39,044 nt of DNA. Origin: Myxococcales bacterium (GTDB taxonomy: Bacteria; Myxococcota; Kuafuiibacteriia; Kuafuiibacteriales; Kuafuiibacteriaceae). Shown here piece after piece: positions 1-8,890 of the stretch (positions are counted from its first letter, which is position 1; each line of letters opens with the position of its first letter). The translations under genes were made by a program, and so were the position numbers. The DNA lies in assembly GCA_019634385.1 (NCBI GenBank), contig JAHQVK010000055.1:1-39044 (forward strand), written 5' to 3'. The notes below the pieces were generated by a model. That model was not told the DNA's origin, searched no databases, and worked only from the letters and a program-made list of their open reading frames with translations.

Positions 1-2
1 GG

Positions 3-542
3 GTAGGGGGGCTTGCATGTTGGGAGCACTATAACCCTCTTGCGCGATTCGCGCTCATGGCTCAGCACGAAGAGATTCATTTTGGGCAGTTTCCGGGGTC
101 AATGGTTGGTTCCATTTTCGCAGAACAGATGGAGGTTGCTCTGCGGCAACATGCACTCGAGGCGGGATGTTTTGTTGTCAACGCTACTGGGTGGCTTACG
201 ATTGAACAGAAAGCTACCCTCGATCCATCAGGAGATATGCATAAGGCGCTGTCGGGTGGTTGCTGTACGGCGATAATTTCTCCAGAGGGTCGACACCTGG
301 TGGAGCCAAAGACAACCGGGGAGGGGGTGGTTTTGGCTGACATGGATCTCTCCCTCATCACGAAACGAAAGCGAATGATGGATAGTGCCGGTCACTATGC
401 TCGACCGGAGCTACTCTCCCTCCTCATCAATGATAGTCCTCAGACTGTATTCCGACGCATGGCGCACCATGAGAGGATGAACGATGTCAAACCACCCACT
501 GGTCAGCTTGCCCCGAACGGCGAAACCCCTGAGTTCCAATGA
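3..542 (+). CDS. nitC: Nit1 (Nit6803-like) nitrilase, 5' end outside window
   Basis: C-terminal ~179 codons of a carbon-nitrogen hydrolase. The frame is open from base 3, so the gene starts upstream of the window; the ATG at 57 is internal. The catalytic cysteine is visible in [15 protein letters not shown] (Cys codon 18-20), followed by [10 protein letters not shown], the nitrilase active-site block. The catalytic Glu and Lys lie outside the window. Nitrilases convert nitriles to carboxylate and ammonia. The following genes make this the nitrilase of the Nit1C cluster, which has been linked to growth on cyanide in Pseudomonas fluorescens NCIMB 11764 and to nitrogen starvation in cyanobacteria and mycobacteria (recalled, not searched). 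The symbol follows the Pseudomonas nitBCDEFGH naming. Confidence 0.93.
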   Translation, partial: VGGLACWEHYNPLARFALMAQHEEIHFGQFPGSMVGSIFAEQMEVALRQHALEAGCFVVNATGWLTIEQKATLDPSGDMHKALSGGCCTAIISPEGRHLVEPKTTGEGVVLADMDLSLITKRKRMMDSAGHYARPELLSLLINDSPQTVFRRMAHHERMNDVKPPTGQLAPNGETPEFQ

Positions 543-1629
543 ACATGAACTGATGCTTGAGCTTCAGTCGAACGGCCTACAGCTTGTTGATGCCCTGGAA
601 GGGGCCCCCAGTCGACGGGGTGGTGCAGGCCCTTCGGATCACAAGGCAGTGCTTGTTGGTGGCCGGCCAATCATGGTTCCGGTCCATACTTCAACTGCGC
701 TGTCGTCACCATTTGTAGCTCTTTCTCCGGACATCTCTGGAGAAAGTAAGGTTTTTAAGGATGGGGTGGAGGTTGGTCGGGTACGATTTCCCACGTCCCC
801 CCGTTTTTACGAGCTTAAAACCGCTGACGGTATTCCGTATAGCCATATCGCTACCCTCCACGGGGCGGATGTTCTGGCGACAACCGTTCTACAGACCTGT
901 ATCCGCTATGATAAACCAGACACAGCCTGCCAATTTTGTGCGATCGGCCAATCGCTAGCCGCGAAACGAACACTCGCTAGAAAGACACCGCAGCAGTTGG
1001 CGGAGGTTGCAAAGGCGGCTGTGGAACTAGACGGGGTCCGTCATATGGTGATGACGACCGGTACACCTAACCGCGCCGACCGAGGCGCGAAGGTTCTTGC
1101 AGAATCGGCAGAAGCGATACGAGCGACCGTTGATCTTCCTCTCCAGGCTCAGTGTGAGCCACCCGATGACTTCGCTTGGTTTCGAACCATGCGCAGCGCA
1201 GGTATTGATGCCCTGGGGCTCCATCTCGAAGCGGTGACTCCGCCGGTTCGGCGTCGAATTATGCCTGGCAAGGCTGAAGTTTCGATGGAGAAGTATATGG
1301 AAGCTTTCGAGCAGGCGGTGACTGTCTTCGGCTGGGGCCAAGTTTCCACCTATATTTTGGCAGGGCTTGGGGATTCCGCAGAGGATATACTTGCGATGTG
1401 CGAGGACCTTGTTGCTCTTGGTGTTTATCCGTTTGTGGTACCCTTTGTTCCCATCTCTGGCACGCCCCTAGAAAACCATCCAGCCCCCGATCCTGGCTGG
1501 ATGCGCAGTATCCTCGAGCCCCTAGCGCAGCATCTTCGAGCGGCAGGAATGACTCGGGAGACCATCAAAGCGGGGTGTGGAAGATGCGGTGCTTGTTCCT
1601 CCCTGTCTGCCTTCGAGGAGCGAGGATGA
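484..1629 (+). CDS. nitD: Nit1C radical SAM protein (MSMEG_0568 family)
   Basis: 381-aa radical SAM enzyme. The cluster-binding cysteines are C139, C149 and C152, a CX9CX2C spacing instead of CX3CX2C, in [18 protein letters not shown]. The N-terminal block [11 protein letters not shown] and the core [32 protein letters not shown] and [12 protein letters not shown] are typical of this family. Three more cysteines close the protein (C365, C368, C371 in [10 protein letters not shown]) and could hold an auxiliary Fe-S cluster. The start at 484 has GAGAGG about 8 nt upstream and overlaps the nitrilase by 59 nt; ATG 553 is an alternative that better fits my memory of family N-termini. The substrate is unknown; by context it acts in the Nit1C nitrogen or cyanide pathway. 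Confidence 0.9.
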   Translation: MSNHPLVSLPRTAKPLSSNEHELMLELQSNGLQLVDALEGAPSRRGGAGPSDHKAVLVGGRPIMVPVHTSTALSSPFVALSPDISGESKVFKDGVEVGRVRFPTSPRFYELKTADGIPYSHIATLHGADVLATTVLQTCIRYDKPDTACQFCAIGQSLAAKRTLARKTPQQLAEVAKAAVELDGVRHMVMTTGTPNRADRGAKVLAESAEAIRATVDLPLQAQCEPPDDFAWFRTMRSAGIDALGLHLEAVTPPVRRRIMPGKAEVSMEKYMEAFEQAVTVFGWGQVSTYILAGLGDSAEDILAMCEDLVALGVYPFVVPFVPISGTPLENHPAPDPGWMRSILEPLAQHLRAAGMTRETIKAGCGRCGACSSLSAFEERG

Positions 1630-2171
1630 TATTTGAGACGTTCCCACCATTTATTTCCCCGTTTCATCGGGTGCAGCTCGCGTCCGAGCCATGGCAGCTT
1701 CGGGGCAGTTATGCTCTCCGCCGAGAAGTCTTCTGTGAGGAGCAAAAGATCTTCGAAAACGATGACCGTGATGAGATCGACGGCGAAGCTACCACTTTAG
1801 TGGGGTTGGCTACCAATTGCGGATATTTCGATGAGGTTGTGGCCACTGTGCGTATACATCAGGGGAGAGGCCTCAACGAATGGTGGGGTTCACGACTGGC
1901 GGTACAGTTCACCTACCGAAGTACGGCCAGTCTCGGGGCGGCCCTAGTACAAGGGGCGGTGGGTACTGCTATGAGTCAGGGATGCTGGCGCTTCTATGCT
2001 TATGTGCAGCCTCAAAATAAGCGTTTCTTTGAGAGGTTACACTGGCACGTTCTAGGCCGAGTAGAATACCACGGTCGTCCTCATCTCATGATGGAGGCCG
2101 ATCTCAGTCACTATCAATCCCTCGACCTTTCGAAAGGGTTCACCGCTGCCGTACGACGAGTAGCCGCATGA
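1626..2171 (+). CDS. nitE: Nit1C GNAT-family N-acetyltransferase (MSMEG_0567/Sll0786 family)
   Basis: 181-aa GNAT-fold protein. The start ATG at 1626 overlaps the preceding stop as ATGA and has GAGCGAGG just upstream. The N-terminal LRREVFCEEQKIFENDDRDEID is the entry block of GNATs resembling acyl-homoserine-lactone synthases and sll0786. The central ATVRIH strand and the LGAALVQGAVGTAMSQG helix form the acyl-CoA side, and FYAYVQPQNKRFFERLHW is the C-terminal half. It belongs to the Nit1C cluster by position and sequence. The acyl acceptor is unknown. Confidence 0.87.
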   Translation: MIFETFPPFISPFHRVQLASEPWQLRGSYALRREVFCEEQKIFENDDRDEIDGEATTLVGLATNCGYFDEVVATVRIHQGRGLNEWWGSRLAVQFTYRSTASLGAALVQGAVGTAMSQGCWRFYAYVQPQNKRFFERLHWHVLGRVEYHGRPHLMMEADLSHYQSLDLSKGFTAAVRRVAA

Positions 2172-3157
2172 CCACTTCCCAGAAATCAGAGCTGATTCTG
2201 TTGGCTGAACGCTTAGCGACCAGTCCCGGAATGCTAGCTAAACGAGATATAGCGGAGGTCATGGAGTCCCTTCGAATTGGTGGTGATAGTGCCATTCAGG
2301 TTGGTGATGATACGGCGGCGATGCGTGATGAAACCGGATGGCAGTTGCTCGCTTGCGAGGGCATGATCGGTGGCTTTGTTCAAGCACATCCTTGGTTTGC
2401 TGGTTGGTCATCGGTCATGGTCAATCTTTCTGATATCGCGGCTATGGGAGGTCGCCCACATGCGCTTGTCAACGCCCTTTGGGCGAGGAGTCCATCTCAC
2501 GCTCAGCCCATTCTGGAGGGTATGCGAGCGGCAGCAGATGCCTTTGATGTACCTATAGTAGGTGGACATACGAATCTTCGCAGCCCTGATGAGCAAGTAT
2601 CAGTGACCGCTTTAGGGCATGCAAAAGCCTTACTTACAAGCTTTGATGCGGAACCGGGGGATGTTCTCATTTTGGCGGTGGACCTACGAGGGAAATACTT
2701 CAAAGATCAGCCTTTTTGGAACGCAGCAACCGAAGCTCTTCCGGCGCGGCTCCGGAAAAACTTGGAACTTCTCCCTCGTCTTAGCGAAGCCGGTTTGAGC
2801 TGTGCGGCCAAAGACGTCAGCCAGGGTGGGATTCTGGGTACAACTGCGATGTTCCTTGAATGCTCTCGGGTTGGAATGGTTGTGAATCTGGACGCAATTC
2901 CCCGACCTCAAAGTGTTGATCTCGAACGCTGGCTCGTGACTTTTCCCAGCTTTGGCTATCTTATTGCGGTCAAGCCTCAAGATGTTAAAGCGGTGCTCCG
3001 GCTCTTTCAGACTGAGGATATTGCCGCTGCGGTCATAGGTACTTTAGACAACTCTGAGAAGTTATACATTCAACGTGAGTCAGAGATGGCGCTTGTTCGA
3101 GATCTCGCTGTGCAACCGCTAATAGGATGTGCTCCAACCCGGAGAGATTATGCCTGA
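2168..3157 (+). CDS. nitF: Nit1C AIR synthase-related protein (Sll0787 family)
   Basis: 329-aa PurM-like protein (AIR synthase / selenophosphate synthetase superfamily), coupled to the GNAT gene by an ATGA overlap. The N-terminal half shows the ATP/Mg site region IQVGDDTAAMRDETG and a conserved AIRS segment MVNLSDIAAMGGRPHALVNALW. The dimer-interface block VGGHTNLRSPDEQVSVTALG and the C-terminal KDVSQGGILGTTAMFLECS follow. PurM-fold enzymes activate amide or acyl oxygens with ATP. The substrate in Nit1C is not known. The length is as expected for the family and no key block appears missing. Confidence 0.9.
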   Translation: MTTSQKSELILLAERLATSPGMLAKRDIAEVMESLRIGGDSAIQVGDDTAAMRDETGWQLLACEGMIGGFVQAHPWFAGWSSVMVNLSDIAAMGGRPHALVNALWARSPSHAQPILEGMRAAADAFDVPIVGGHTNLRSPDEQVSVTALGHAKALLTSFDAEPGDVLILAVDLRGKYFKDQPFWNAATEALPARLRKNLELLPRLSEAGLSCAAKDVSQGGILGTTAMFLECSRVGMVVNLDAIPRPQSVDLERWLVTFPSFGYLIAVKPQDVKAVLRLFQTEDIAAAVIGTLDNSEKLYIQRESEMALVRDLAVQPLIGCAPTRRDYA

Positions 3158-3464
3158 ATATCGAGTTGTAGTTCGTTGGCCTGACGGGCAAACGGACCAT
3201 ATCTATTCGCCGTCCAGTGTTGTTCAAACTTTCTTCCGTGCTGGTGACAGAATTTCTTTAGCTGATTTCCAAGCTCGAGGTTCAGAAGCTCTGATTGCGG
3301 CTAGCATGCGCGTCGAAGCTCGGTACGGCCATCCTTGTAGCCGAGCTATGTCCGAGCTTCGTCGTCTTGAAGCTCGGACTAAGCTGTTTGGATTTGAAGC
3401 CAATACATCAAAATCTGTTGATATATTGTCGGTTGTTGAGTGGGAATCATCTTATGATGAATAA
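3150..3464 (+). CDS. nitG: Nit1C small protein (MSMEG_0570 family)
   Basis: 104-aa soluble protein. The start ATG at 3150 overlaps the preceding gene by 8 nt and is preceded by CGGAGAG. MPEYRVVVRWPDG, YSPSSVVQTFF and AASMRVEARYGHPCSRAMSELRRLE match my recollection of the MSMEG_0570 'nitrogen starvation response' family. No catalytic motif is evident apart from a single cysteine in the GHPCS turn. It is always found with the other Nit1C genes as far as I recall, so it may be an accessory or substrate protein; this is inference. Confidence 0.82.
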   Translation: MPEYRVVVRWPDGQTDHIYSPSSVVQTFFRAGDRISLADFQARGSEALIAASMRVEARYGHPCSRAMSELRRLEARTKLFGFEANTSKSVDILSVVEWESSYDE

Positions 3465-4698
3465 CGTAGAGGTTCTTATTGTTGGTGGGGGGCAAGCCGG
3501 ACTATCTGCCAGTTACTGTCTCAAAGAAAGAGGTATCGAACACGTAATTCTCGAAAGGGCTCGAGTGGGAGAGAGCTGGCGTTCAGCCCGATGGGATAGC
3601 TTTTGCTTGGTGACCCCCAACTGGCAATGTACCCTCCCTGGTTTTCATTACACGGGGGCCTTCAAGGGTAATGACCCGGATGGCTTCATGGTAAGGAATG
3701 AAATTATCCACTATATCGAATCGTATCGTCGCTCATTTGATCCCCCTCTTCGAGAGGGGGTGTCGGTTCGTTCCGCTCGTCAGTCTAAAGCTGGTTTTCT
3801 CATCGAAACCAGCGAAGACTCGTGGCTAGCTAGAAACGTGATCGCGGCGACCGGTGGCTATCATGTGCCGAAGATCCCTGCCTTGAACTCTTCCATACCC
3901 ACATGGATCCAGCAACTGCACTCCTCAACCTATAAGGGGCCACATCAGGTAGAAGAGGGCGGGGTTTTAGTGGTGGGCACCGGACAGTCAGGGTGCCAGA
4001 TCGCTGAAGATCTCCTCCTTTCTGGCAAGCGAGTGTATCTATCCGTGGGTGGTGCTCCTCGGTCTCCCCGTTGGTACCGTGGGCGTGATATTACTAACTG
4101 GCTAGTGGATATGGGACATTATACTGTCACTATTGATACACATCCGTTGGGAAAGGCGGTTAGACAAAAAGTTAATCACTACCTCTCTGGCCGAGACGGC
4201 GGTCGAGAAATAGATCTTCGCTGCCTGGCGGCGAGAGGTCTAAAACTTTATGGTCGTTTGGATGATATTTCGGGTGCAGTACTGCGTCTTAAAAATGACC
4301 TGGAGTATAATTTGAATGAGGCGGACATTGCTTCCGATCGCATCAAGCAAATGATTGATCAGTACATATCCACAGAAGCTATAGATGCCCCCACCGAGCC
4401 TCCCTCAGAACGGGTGCTGAGTCCGGCCCCGTCCAAGTTGTCGCTTGATCTTGAAGCAGAGGATATCCAAACTATTGTATGGGCGACCGGCTTCAAGTTA
4501 GATTATCAGTGGCTCCAGATGGATGCCTTTGACAGCGAAGGGTATCCGAATCTTCATCGGGGTATCTCACAGAATGTGCCTGGTCTCTACTTTTTAGGCT
4601 TACCTTGGATGTGGACCTGGGGTTCAGGCCGATTCTCTGGTGTGGGTGATGATGCCGAATATATCTCGGATCATATAGCGGTGCGAGAGGCGCTCTAG
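3454..4698 (+). CDS. nitH: Nit1C flavin-dependent oxidoreductase (MSMEG_0569 family)
   Basis: 414-aa FAD/NAD(P)H monooxygenase-like protein. The tandem ATGs at 3454 and 3457 overlap the previous gene by 8-11 nt. The FAD Rossmann motif is VLIVGGGQAGLSASY near the N-terminus and the NADPH site is VLVVGTGQSGCQIAEDLL around residue 170. The ATG motif IVWATGF and the C-terminal GLYFLGLPWMWTWGSGRFSG complete a class B flavoprotein monooxygenase / CzcO-like layout. This is the last gene of the Nit1C operon in the window. In cyanide-using pseudomonads the homologue is proposed to be a monooxygenase step, but its substrate is not settled to my knowledge. Confidence 0.9.
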   Translation: MMNNVEVLIVGGGQAGLSASYCLKERGIEHVILERARVGESWRSARWDSFCLVTPNWQCTLPGFHYTGAFKGNDPDGFMVRNEIIHYIESYRRSFDPPLREGVSVRSARQSKAGFLIETSEDSWLARNVIAATGGYHVPKIPALNSSIPTWIQQLHSSTYKGPHQVEEGGVLVVGTGQSGCQIAEDLLLSGKRVYLSVGGAPRSPRWYRGRDITNWLVDMGHYTVTIDTHPLGKAVRQKVNHYLSGRDGGREIDLRCLAARGLKLYGRLDDISGAVLRLKNDLEYNLNEADIASDRIKQMIDQYISTEAIDAPTEPPSERVLSPAPSKLSLDLEAEDIQTIVWATGFKLDYQWLQMDAFDSEGYPNLHRGISQNVPGLYFLGLPWMWTWGSGRFSGVGDDAEYISDHIAVREAL

Positions 4699-4854
4699 AC
4701 CAGCAGCTAGTTGTCGAACAGGGCTTGCTGCTGAGTACTATGGAGATATCCCTGGCTTGTATCTTTGGCCCTAGGGTCCAACAGCAGCCGAAGATTTCTG
4801 TGGTTTTTATGGCTTGAGGACACTAGGGTCCCGCGCTTAGGTGGCGTCTAGGCG

Positions 4855-6783
4855 ATGAGCGATATGTTTGTTCCTGAGCAGATACCAGTGTTGGTGGTCG
4901 GGGGTGGTCACGCGGGATGTGAGGCGGCACTTGCGAGTGCTCGGCGCGGCTGCTCCACACTGCTAGTTACGGGCTCTCTAGACCGAATTGCGGCCATGAG
5001 TTGCAATCCGGCGGTAGGCGGTGTGGGAAAAACCCACTTGGTCAAAGAGTTGGATGCGCTTGGGGGCGAGATGGCCAAGGTTGCGGATGCAACCGGGATT
5101 CAGTTTCGAACTCTCAACGCATCGCGGGGGCCAGCCGTCCGGGCTACCCGATGCCAGAGCGATATGGAGCGCTACCGAGCGGCTATGACCCAGGTGGTGC
5201 TACGGACCCCGAACCTTCACGTCCGTCAGGACGATGTAATTGGGATCCTCGTGGAGAATGGGTGTTGCATAGGCATTGAAACGCGCCATAGCGGTCAACT
5301 TTTAGCCAAGCGAGTGATTCTTACCACGGGTACATTTCTTGGGGGCCAATTGCATCTTGGGTCTCAGCAAACACCAGGAGGACGGGCCGGGGAGAGCCCT
5401 ATGCGCGGGTTATCGCGGTCGCTGGTCGATCATGGTCTCCAGTTGGGGCGCTTAAAGACCGGAACATGTCCAAGGTTGGATGTCCGCACTCTCGATCTGG
5501 GCCGGATGAAGGAGCAGAAACCGCAGATACCAGCTCCTCGTTTCGCACACGACAGTGGACCACCTGTACTTCGACAGGTGAGTTGTTACATGACTCAGAC
5601 CTCAGCTGCGACGCATCAAGTGATCGCGGACGCGGTAGCTATGGGGAAGGCACCTCTATTCAATGGCCAGCTGGATGGGAAGGGTCCGAGGTATTGCCCC
5701 AGCATCGAAGACAAAGTGATTCGGTTTCCCCATAATGATACCCATCAAATATTCGTAGAGCCCCAGGGGCTAGATACCCCAGAGGTTTATCCGGCTGGAC
5801 TGTCAACCTCTTTACCTCCCGAGGTACAGCTCGCGTTTCTCCATACGATTCCGGGATTGGAAGCAGCGGAGGTCACTCGCTGGGGGTATGCGGTGGAATA
5901 TGATTATCTAGATCCTATACAACTTTATCCCTCGTTGGAGACCAAGGCCATCAGACATTTGTATGCCGCGGGGCAGCTGAACGGCACGACCGGATACGAA
6001 GAGGCGGCGATTCAGGGCTTTTTGGCGGGGGTGAATGCTTCTCTATGTTTGGAAAGCCAACCACCGGTGATCTTCGGTCGACACGAAGCGTATGCGGGCG
6101 TGTTGGTTGATGACCTCATCACCTTGGGGACCGACGAGCCCTACCGAATGTTCACCTCTCGTGCTGAGCACCGACTGATTCTCAGGGAGGACAATGCCTA
6201 CGCTCGGTTGGGTGCTCGAGGGCATCAGCTAGGTTTGGTCAGTGATGAACGTTGGGCAGCGATTCAGGAAATGGAGGCAGCGGTAACCGCAGAGATGCAC
6301 CGGGTTCGCTCTGCGTGGATACCGGTGACGGAAGTAGTCAATGAGACCTTGATACTGGTGGGCTCCAAGCCGCTGCAACACAAGACACCTCTTGAACAAA
6401 TACTCATGCGTCCGGAGATGAGTGATGACGGACTACGTCAGGTTGAGGCGGCAGCAGAAGTACCCCCTGCCCCAGCAAAACAGCATCCTTCGGTTCGGTA
6501 TCGCGCCCATGTGGAGTTGAAATATGCGGTCTATATCGCTCGAGCGGAAGATAGTCTTCAAAAGCAGCGTGCACTGTATGACAAAGAAGTTCCCTCGGAG
6601 CTGTACGAGCGACAGTTGCCGGGGATGAGCAATGAAGTCCACGAGCGGTTGAAGTTGATTCAACCAAAGACATTGGGGCAAGCTGCACGTATTCAGGGGG
6701 TGACGCCGGCCGCGATAGGCCTGTTGGCGGTGGAGGTGGCTCGTCACTCCCGCTCGGTATCTGTGAAATACGTGAAGCAATGA
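4855..6783 (+). CDS. mnmG: tRNA uridine-5-carboxymethylaminomethyl modification enzyme MnmG
   Basis: 642-aa MnmG (GidA). With MnmE it installs the carboxymethylaminomethyl group at U34 of tRNAs, using FAD, methylene-tetrahydrofolate and glycine or ammonia. Seen here: [19 protein letters not shown] (FAD dinucleotide fold), [60 protein letters not shown] and the C-terminal helical domain. The length is normal. It stands alone without mnmE or rsmG next to it. The 156-nt upstream spacer has one weak CAGCAGC/GCTGCTG inverted repeat (4701-4707/4727-4733). No strong Shine-Dalgarno precedes ATG 4855. Confidence 0.97.
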   Translation: MSDMFVPEQIPVLVVGGGHAGCEAALASARRGCSTLLVTGSLDRIAAMSCNPAVGGVGKTHLVKELDALGGEMAKVADATGIQFRTLNASRGPAVRATRCQSDMERYRAAMTQVVLRTPNLHVRQDDVIGILVENGCCIGIETRHSGQLLAKRVILTTGTFLGGQLHLGSQQTPGGRAGESPMRGLSRSLVDHGLQLGRLKTGTCPRLDVRTLDLGRMKEQKPQIPAPRFAHDSGPPVLRQVSCYMTQTSAATHQVIADAVAMGKAPLFNGQLDGKGPRYCPSIEDKVIRFPHNDTHQIFVEPQGLDTPEVYPAGLSTSLPPEVQLAFLHTIPGLEAAEVTRWGYAVEYDYLDPIQLYPSLETKAIRHLYAAGQLNGTTGYEEAAIQGFLAGVNASLCLESQPPVIFGRHEAYAGVLVDDLITLGTDEPYRMFTSRAEHRLILREDNAYARLGARGHQLGLVSDERWAAIQEMEAAVTAEMHRVRSAWIPVTEVVNETLILVGSKPLQHKTPLEQILMRPEMSDDGLRQVEAAAEVPPAPAKQHPSVRYRAHVELKYAVYIARAEDSLQKQRALYDKEVPSELYERQLPGMSNEVHERLKLIQPKTLGQAARIQGVTPAAIGLLAVEVARHSRSVSVKYVKQ

Positions 6784-6859
6784 ACGTATCTGCGGGGCGA
6801 AGTCGCTATGAATGTCCCTGGATACTCGCTTTGGTAAATCTGAAGATCGACGGCCTGAA

Positions 6860-7037
6860 ACAGCTAATCGTCGGAGCATCGCCCTTTTTGTGAAATGGAG
6901 TAGGCTTTTAGTGGGACATTTTAGCGAAGAGGGCGCAGACTGGCTATATGCAATCAATGTGAGGCGAAGCCGGTCGGAATGTTCCATAGGAAGACCGCTC
7001 GAAGTACGTTTGATGGGCTAGATCAACGGGCTGCAGG
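6860..7037 (-). repeat. Degenerate copy E of the 181-bp element (family 2)
   Basis: This spacer between mnmG and hugZ aligns by eye along its length with the 181-bp elements at 21419 and 24034. AGGCTTTTAGTGGGACATTT corresponds to AGGCTTTTCGTGAAACGTTC at the same offset of 42 nt from the left end. AGGAAGACCG and GGGCTAGATCAACGGGCTG match the right end. The copy is about 178 bp and heavily diverged. A 69-codon open frame (6812-7021) lies mostly inside it and is not a gene. It has the orientation of copies B and C. Confidence 0.6.
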
Positions 7038-7062
7038 GGTCTTCTTCTGATTGGAGGCCCCT
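7035..7062. terminator. Hairpin between convergent mnmG and hugZ
   Basis: AGGGGTCTTC and GGAGGCCCCT pair as a 10-bp stem with two G-U pairs around an 8-nt loop. It lies between the convergent genes mnmG (+) and hugZ (-), so it could stop transcription from both sides. It has no U-tract, which lowers confidence that it is an intrinsic terminator. Confidence 0.4.
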
Positions 7063-7077
7063 CTGTAGACTAGCGAG

Positions 7078-7145
7078 GGCATGTCTTTAAACTCTAGCTG
7101 GGGAGAAGACGCCGTATCTTGCATTTGTGAAGGTTCGGCCCCGGC
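7078..7145 (+). repeat. Family 3 repeat, copy 1
   Basis: A gapless alignment with 35878-35945 gives roughly 42 of 60 identical positions by hand count, starting GGCATGTCTTTA here and GGCGTGTCTTTA there. Both end in GCC or TCC followed by CCGG. It lies in the 3' spacer of hugZ next to the degenerate family 2 copy. The rest of the spacer (7146-7196) holds a short palindrome CTAGCCAACGTTGGTTAG at 7147-7164 and no gene. Confidence 0.45.
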
Positions 7146-7196
7146 CCTAGCCAACGTTGGTTAGACTCTGGTTACACGGTACCCAACGAGTGCCGT

Positions 7197-8015
7197 CTAT
7201 GTAGGTAGGCCTTCTTGGGCACGGGCTCGCTTCACCCAATCAACAAGAATCGGCCGGATGGAGTTGTGATCAGCGCGTTGCACAAAATCAAAACGAAAGT
7301 GGTTGTCTGGGCCTTGCGTCATCACGTCGAAGCCCCATGCGTCTACCGAGGTCATCCGTGCTTGGTCTACCGTCATCTTCTTAAAGGCTTTGCAGTACAA
7401 GCGAAGTGCATCCTGGTGATCGGAGTTCATGTGGTTGACGATCTGGTCTTTCATATCCGTCAGTGGATCCGAAGCAACATGCTCTCGATAGGCTTGAGGT
7501 TCGAGCCAAAAAATCTCACCGAATCCACCTATATAGCGAAGGTGCATGGGCCTGATTCTGTATAGATTGAAGCCGTGGGTATTGCTATAGCCGGAAGCTT
7601 CCGGAAGGCGTGCGATGTATCTGGACCAGATTGTTTCTGTGTCTGAGGGTGGCACTGCTTCCACCTCGCCCATGACCGTAAGCCGACCGTGAGCTTGGAT
7701 GTCGCCAGCAACAGCCTCTTGGTGAACAAGAAGACTTACCCGGCTATCCGCCTTGAAGTTTCTTGTATGCTCAGCAATGGTTGCCGTGTAGATGATGAGG
7801 TCTCCGTCTTTGCTTATCGCGTAAGGAAGGATCGAGCCAAAAGGCCAACCATCACGTTTTTGGGATACCGTTGATAGTACGCCGTAGCGAGCGGTCCTGA
7901 GTAGGTGCTCTGCGCGGATCAAGGCCGCTTCCTTAGTTATATTCTGCTCGGACTCCGCCTCTTGAGACACAGCCGGCTCTTCATCGTTTGTTGGCGGTGT
8001 AAATTCCTCGTTCAT
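7197..8015 (-). CDS. hugZ: HugZ-family haem utilisation protein
   Basis: 272-aa protein with an N-terminal flavin/PNPOx-like split barrel and a C-terminal DUF2470 domain, the HugZ/HutZ architecture of haem-degrading or haem-storage proteins. The barrel begins at AEHLLRTARYGVLSTVSQKRDGWPFGSILPYA. DUF2470 shows IVNHMNSDHQDALRLYCKA, including the histidines of this family, and TSVDAWGFDVMTQGP. The frame extends to a TTG at 8021, but ATG 8015 has AAGGAG 9 nt upstream and is preferred. It is the last gene of the hmu operon, two nucleotides from hmuV's stop, and would release or handle iron from imported haem in the cytoplasm. Confidence 0.9.
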   Translation of the reverse strand: MNEEFTPPTNDEEPAVSQEAESEQNITKEAALIRAEHLLRTARYGVLSTVSQKRDGWPFGSILPYAISKDGDLIIYTATIAEHTRNFKADSRVSLLVHQEAVAGDIQAHGRLTVMGEVEAVPPSDTETIWSRYIARLPEASGYSNTHGFNLYRIRPMHLRYIGGFGEIFWLEPQAYREHVASDPLTDMKDQIVNHMNSDHQDALRLYCKAFKKMTVDQARMTSVDAWGFDVMTQGPDNHFRFDFVQRADHNSIRPILVDWVKRARAQEGLPT

Positions 8016-8017
8016 AG

Positions 8018-8890
8018 TCAATTCTCCTTTGATGTATTGTTAGCGGCTCCCGAGATGATAGCCAAAGGTCCAAAGTCTCTAGCTTCAACTTGAGCTTCTA
8101 CACCGAAAACTGTTTGTAATACAGGTGGGCAAATGACGGCAGCAGGTGTACCGTCGGCCACAATCTCGCCTGCCTTTAAGAATATGATGCGATCAGCATA
8201 CCGTGCAGCAAGGTTCACGTCATGAACAATGGTGAGTACTGCCGCCCCCTCTTGAGCGAGACTCCGCAGTCTAGCCAGCAGGGAATGCTGATAACTGAGA
8301 TCTAAAGCTGCGGTGGGTTCATCAGCTAAAATAGTTTTTTTCCCTGAATCTTCCTCGCTATGTAGCACTTGAGCAAGCACCCGTGCCATTTGTACTCGGC
8401 GTTTTTCTCCCCCGGAGAGCGTCAGATATGAACGGTGACTAAGGACGGAAAGTTTCATCTGATCTAGGGCCCGCTCAACAAACAGTTTCTGTTGAGCAAG
8501 AGGTTCTGTAAACGCAAGGCGTCCCAGTGTGACCACTTCTCTCACAGTCAGACCGAAAGAAAGCTCGGTATCTTGATGGAGCACGCCCATATATTGAGCG
8601 CGTTTTGTGGGCGACATGAGGTTCAGGGATTCACCATACAGAGATATATGTCCCCTATTGATAGATAGAGTACCCGAGATGGCCTCAAATAGTGTTGATT
8701 TTCCTGCCCCGTTGGGTCCAAGAAGCGCGGTGAGCCCACCAGGTAGGAGAGAAAGGGAGAGATCCTGGATGACAGAACGAGTTCCTCGATCAACCCATAG
8801 GTTTTCTACCCGCAATGCTGGGGAGGCCGTTGGTTTCGCCTTGATGTTGGTAGGGTTCTGCTCGACGGCTGACATGGGGGCGACTTTCAC
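8018..8890 (-). CDS. hmuV: Haem ABC transporter ATP-binding protein HmuV
   Basis: 290-aa ATPase. It carries Walker A GPNGAGKST, Q-loop VLHQDTELSFGLTV, signature LSGGEKRRVQMAR, Walker B TILADEPTAALD and the switch histidine in TIVHDVNLAARYAD. The frame opens at ATG 8917 inside hmuU. A clear AAGGAGG lies 5 nt before GTG 8890, and this GTG overlaps the hmuU stop as GTGA, so 8890 is taken as the start; ATG 8875 is a later alternative. It powers import of haem through HmuU across the inner membrane. Confidence 0.93.
   Translation of the reverse strand: MKVAPMSAVEQNPTNIKAKPTASPALRVENLWVDRGTRSVIQDLSLSLLPGGLTALLGPNGAGKSTLFEAISGTLSINRGHISLYGESLNLMSPTKRAQYMGVLHQDTELSFGLTVREVVTLGRLAFTEPLAQQKLFVERALDQMKLSVLSHRSYLTLSGGEKRRVQMARVLAQVLHSEEDSGKKTILADEPTAALDLSYQHSLLARLRSLAQEGAAVLTIVHDVNLAARYADRIIFLKAGEIVADGTPAAVICPPVLQTVFGVEAQVEARDFGPLAIISGAANNTSKEN

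Noticed and set aside
6812-7021. 69-codon open frame after mnmG
   Set aside because: It overlaps a degenerate 181-bp repeat for most of its length and has no ribosome site or protein similarity.
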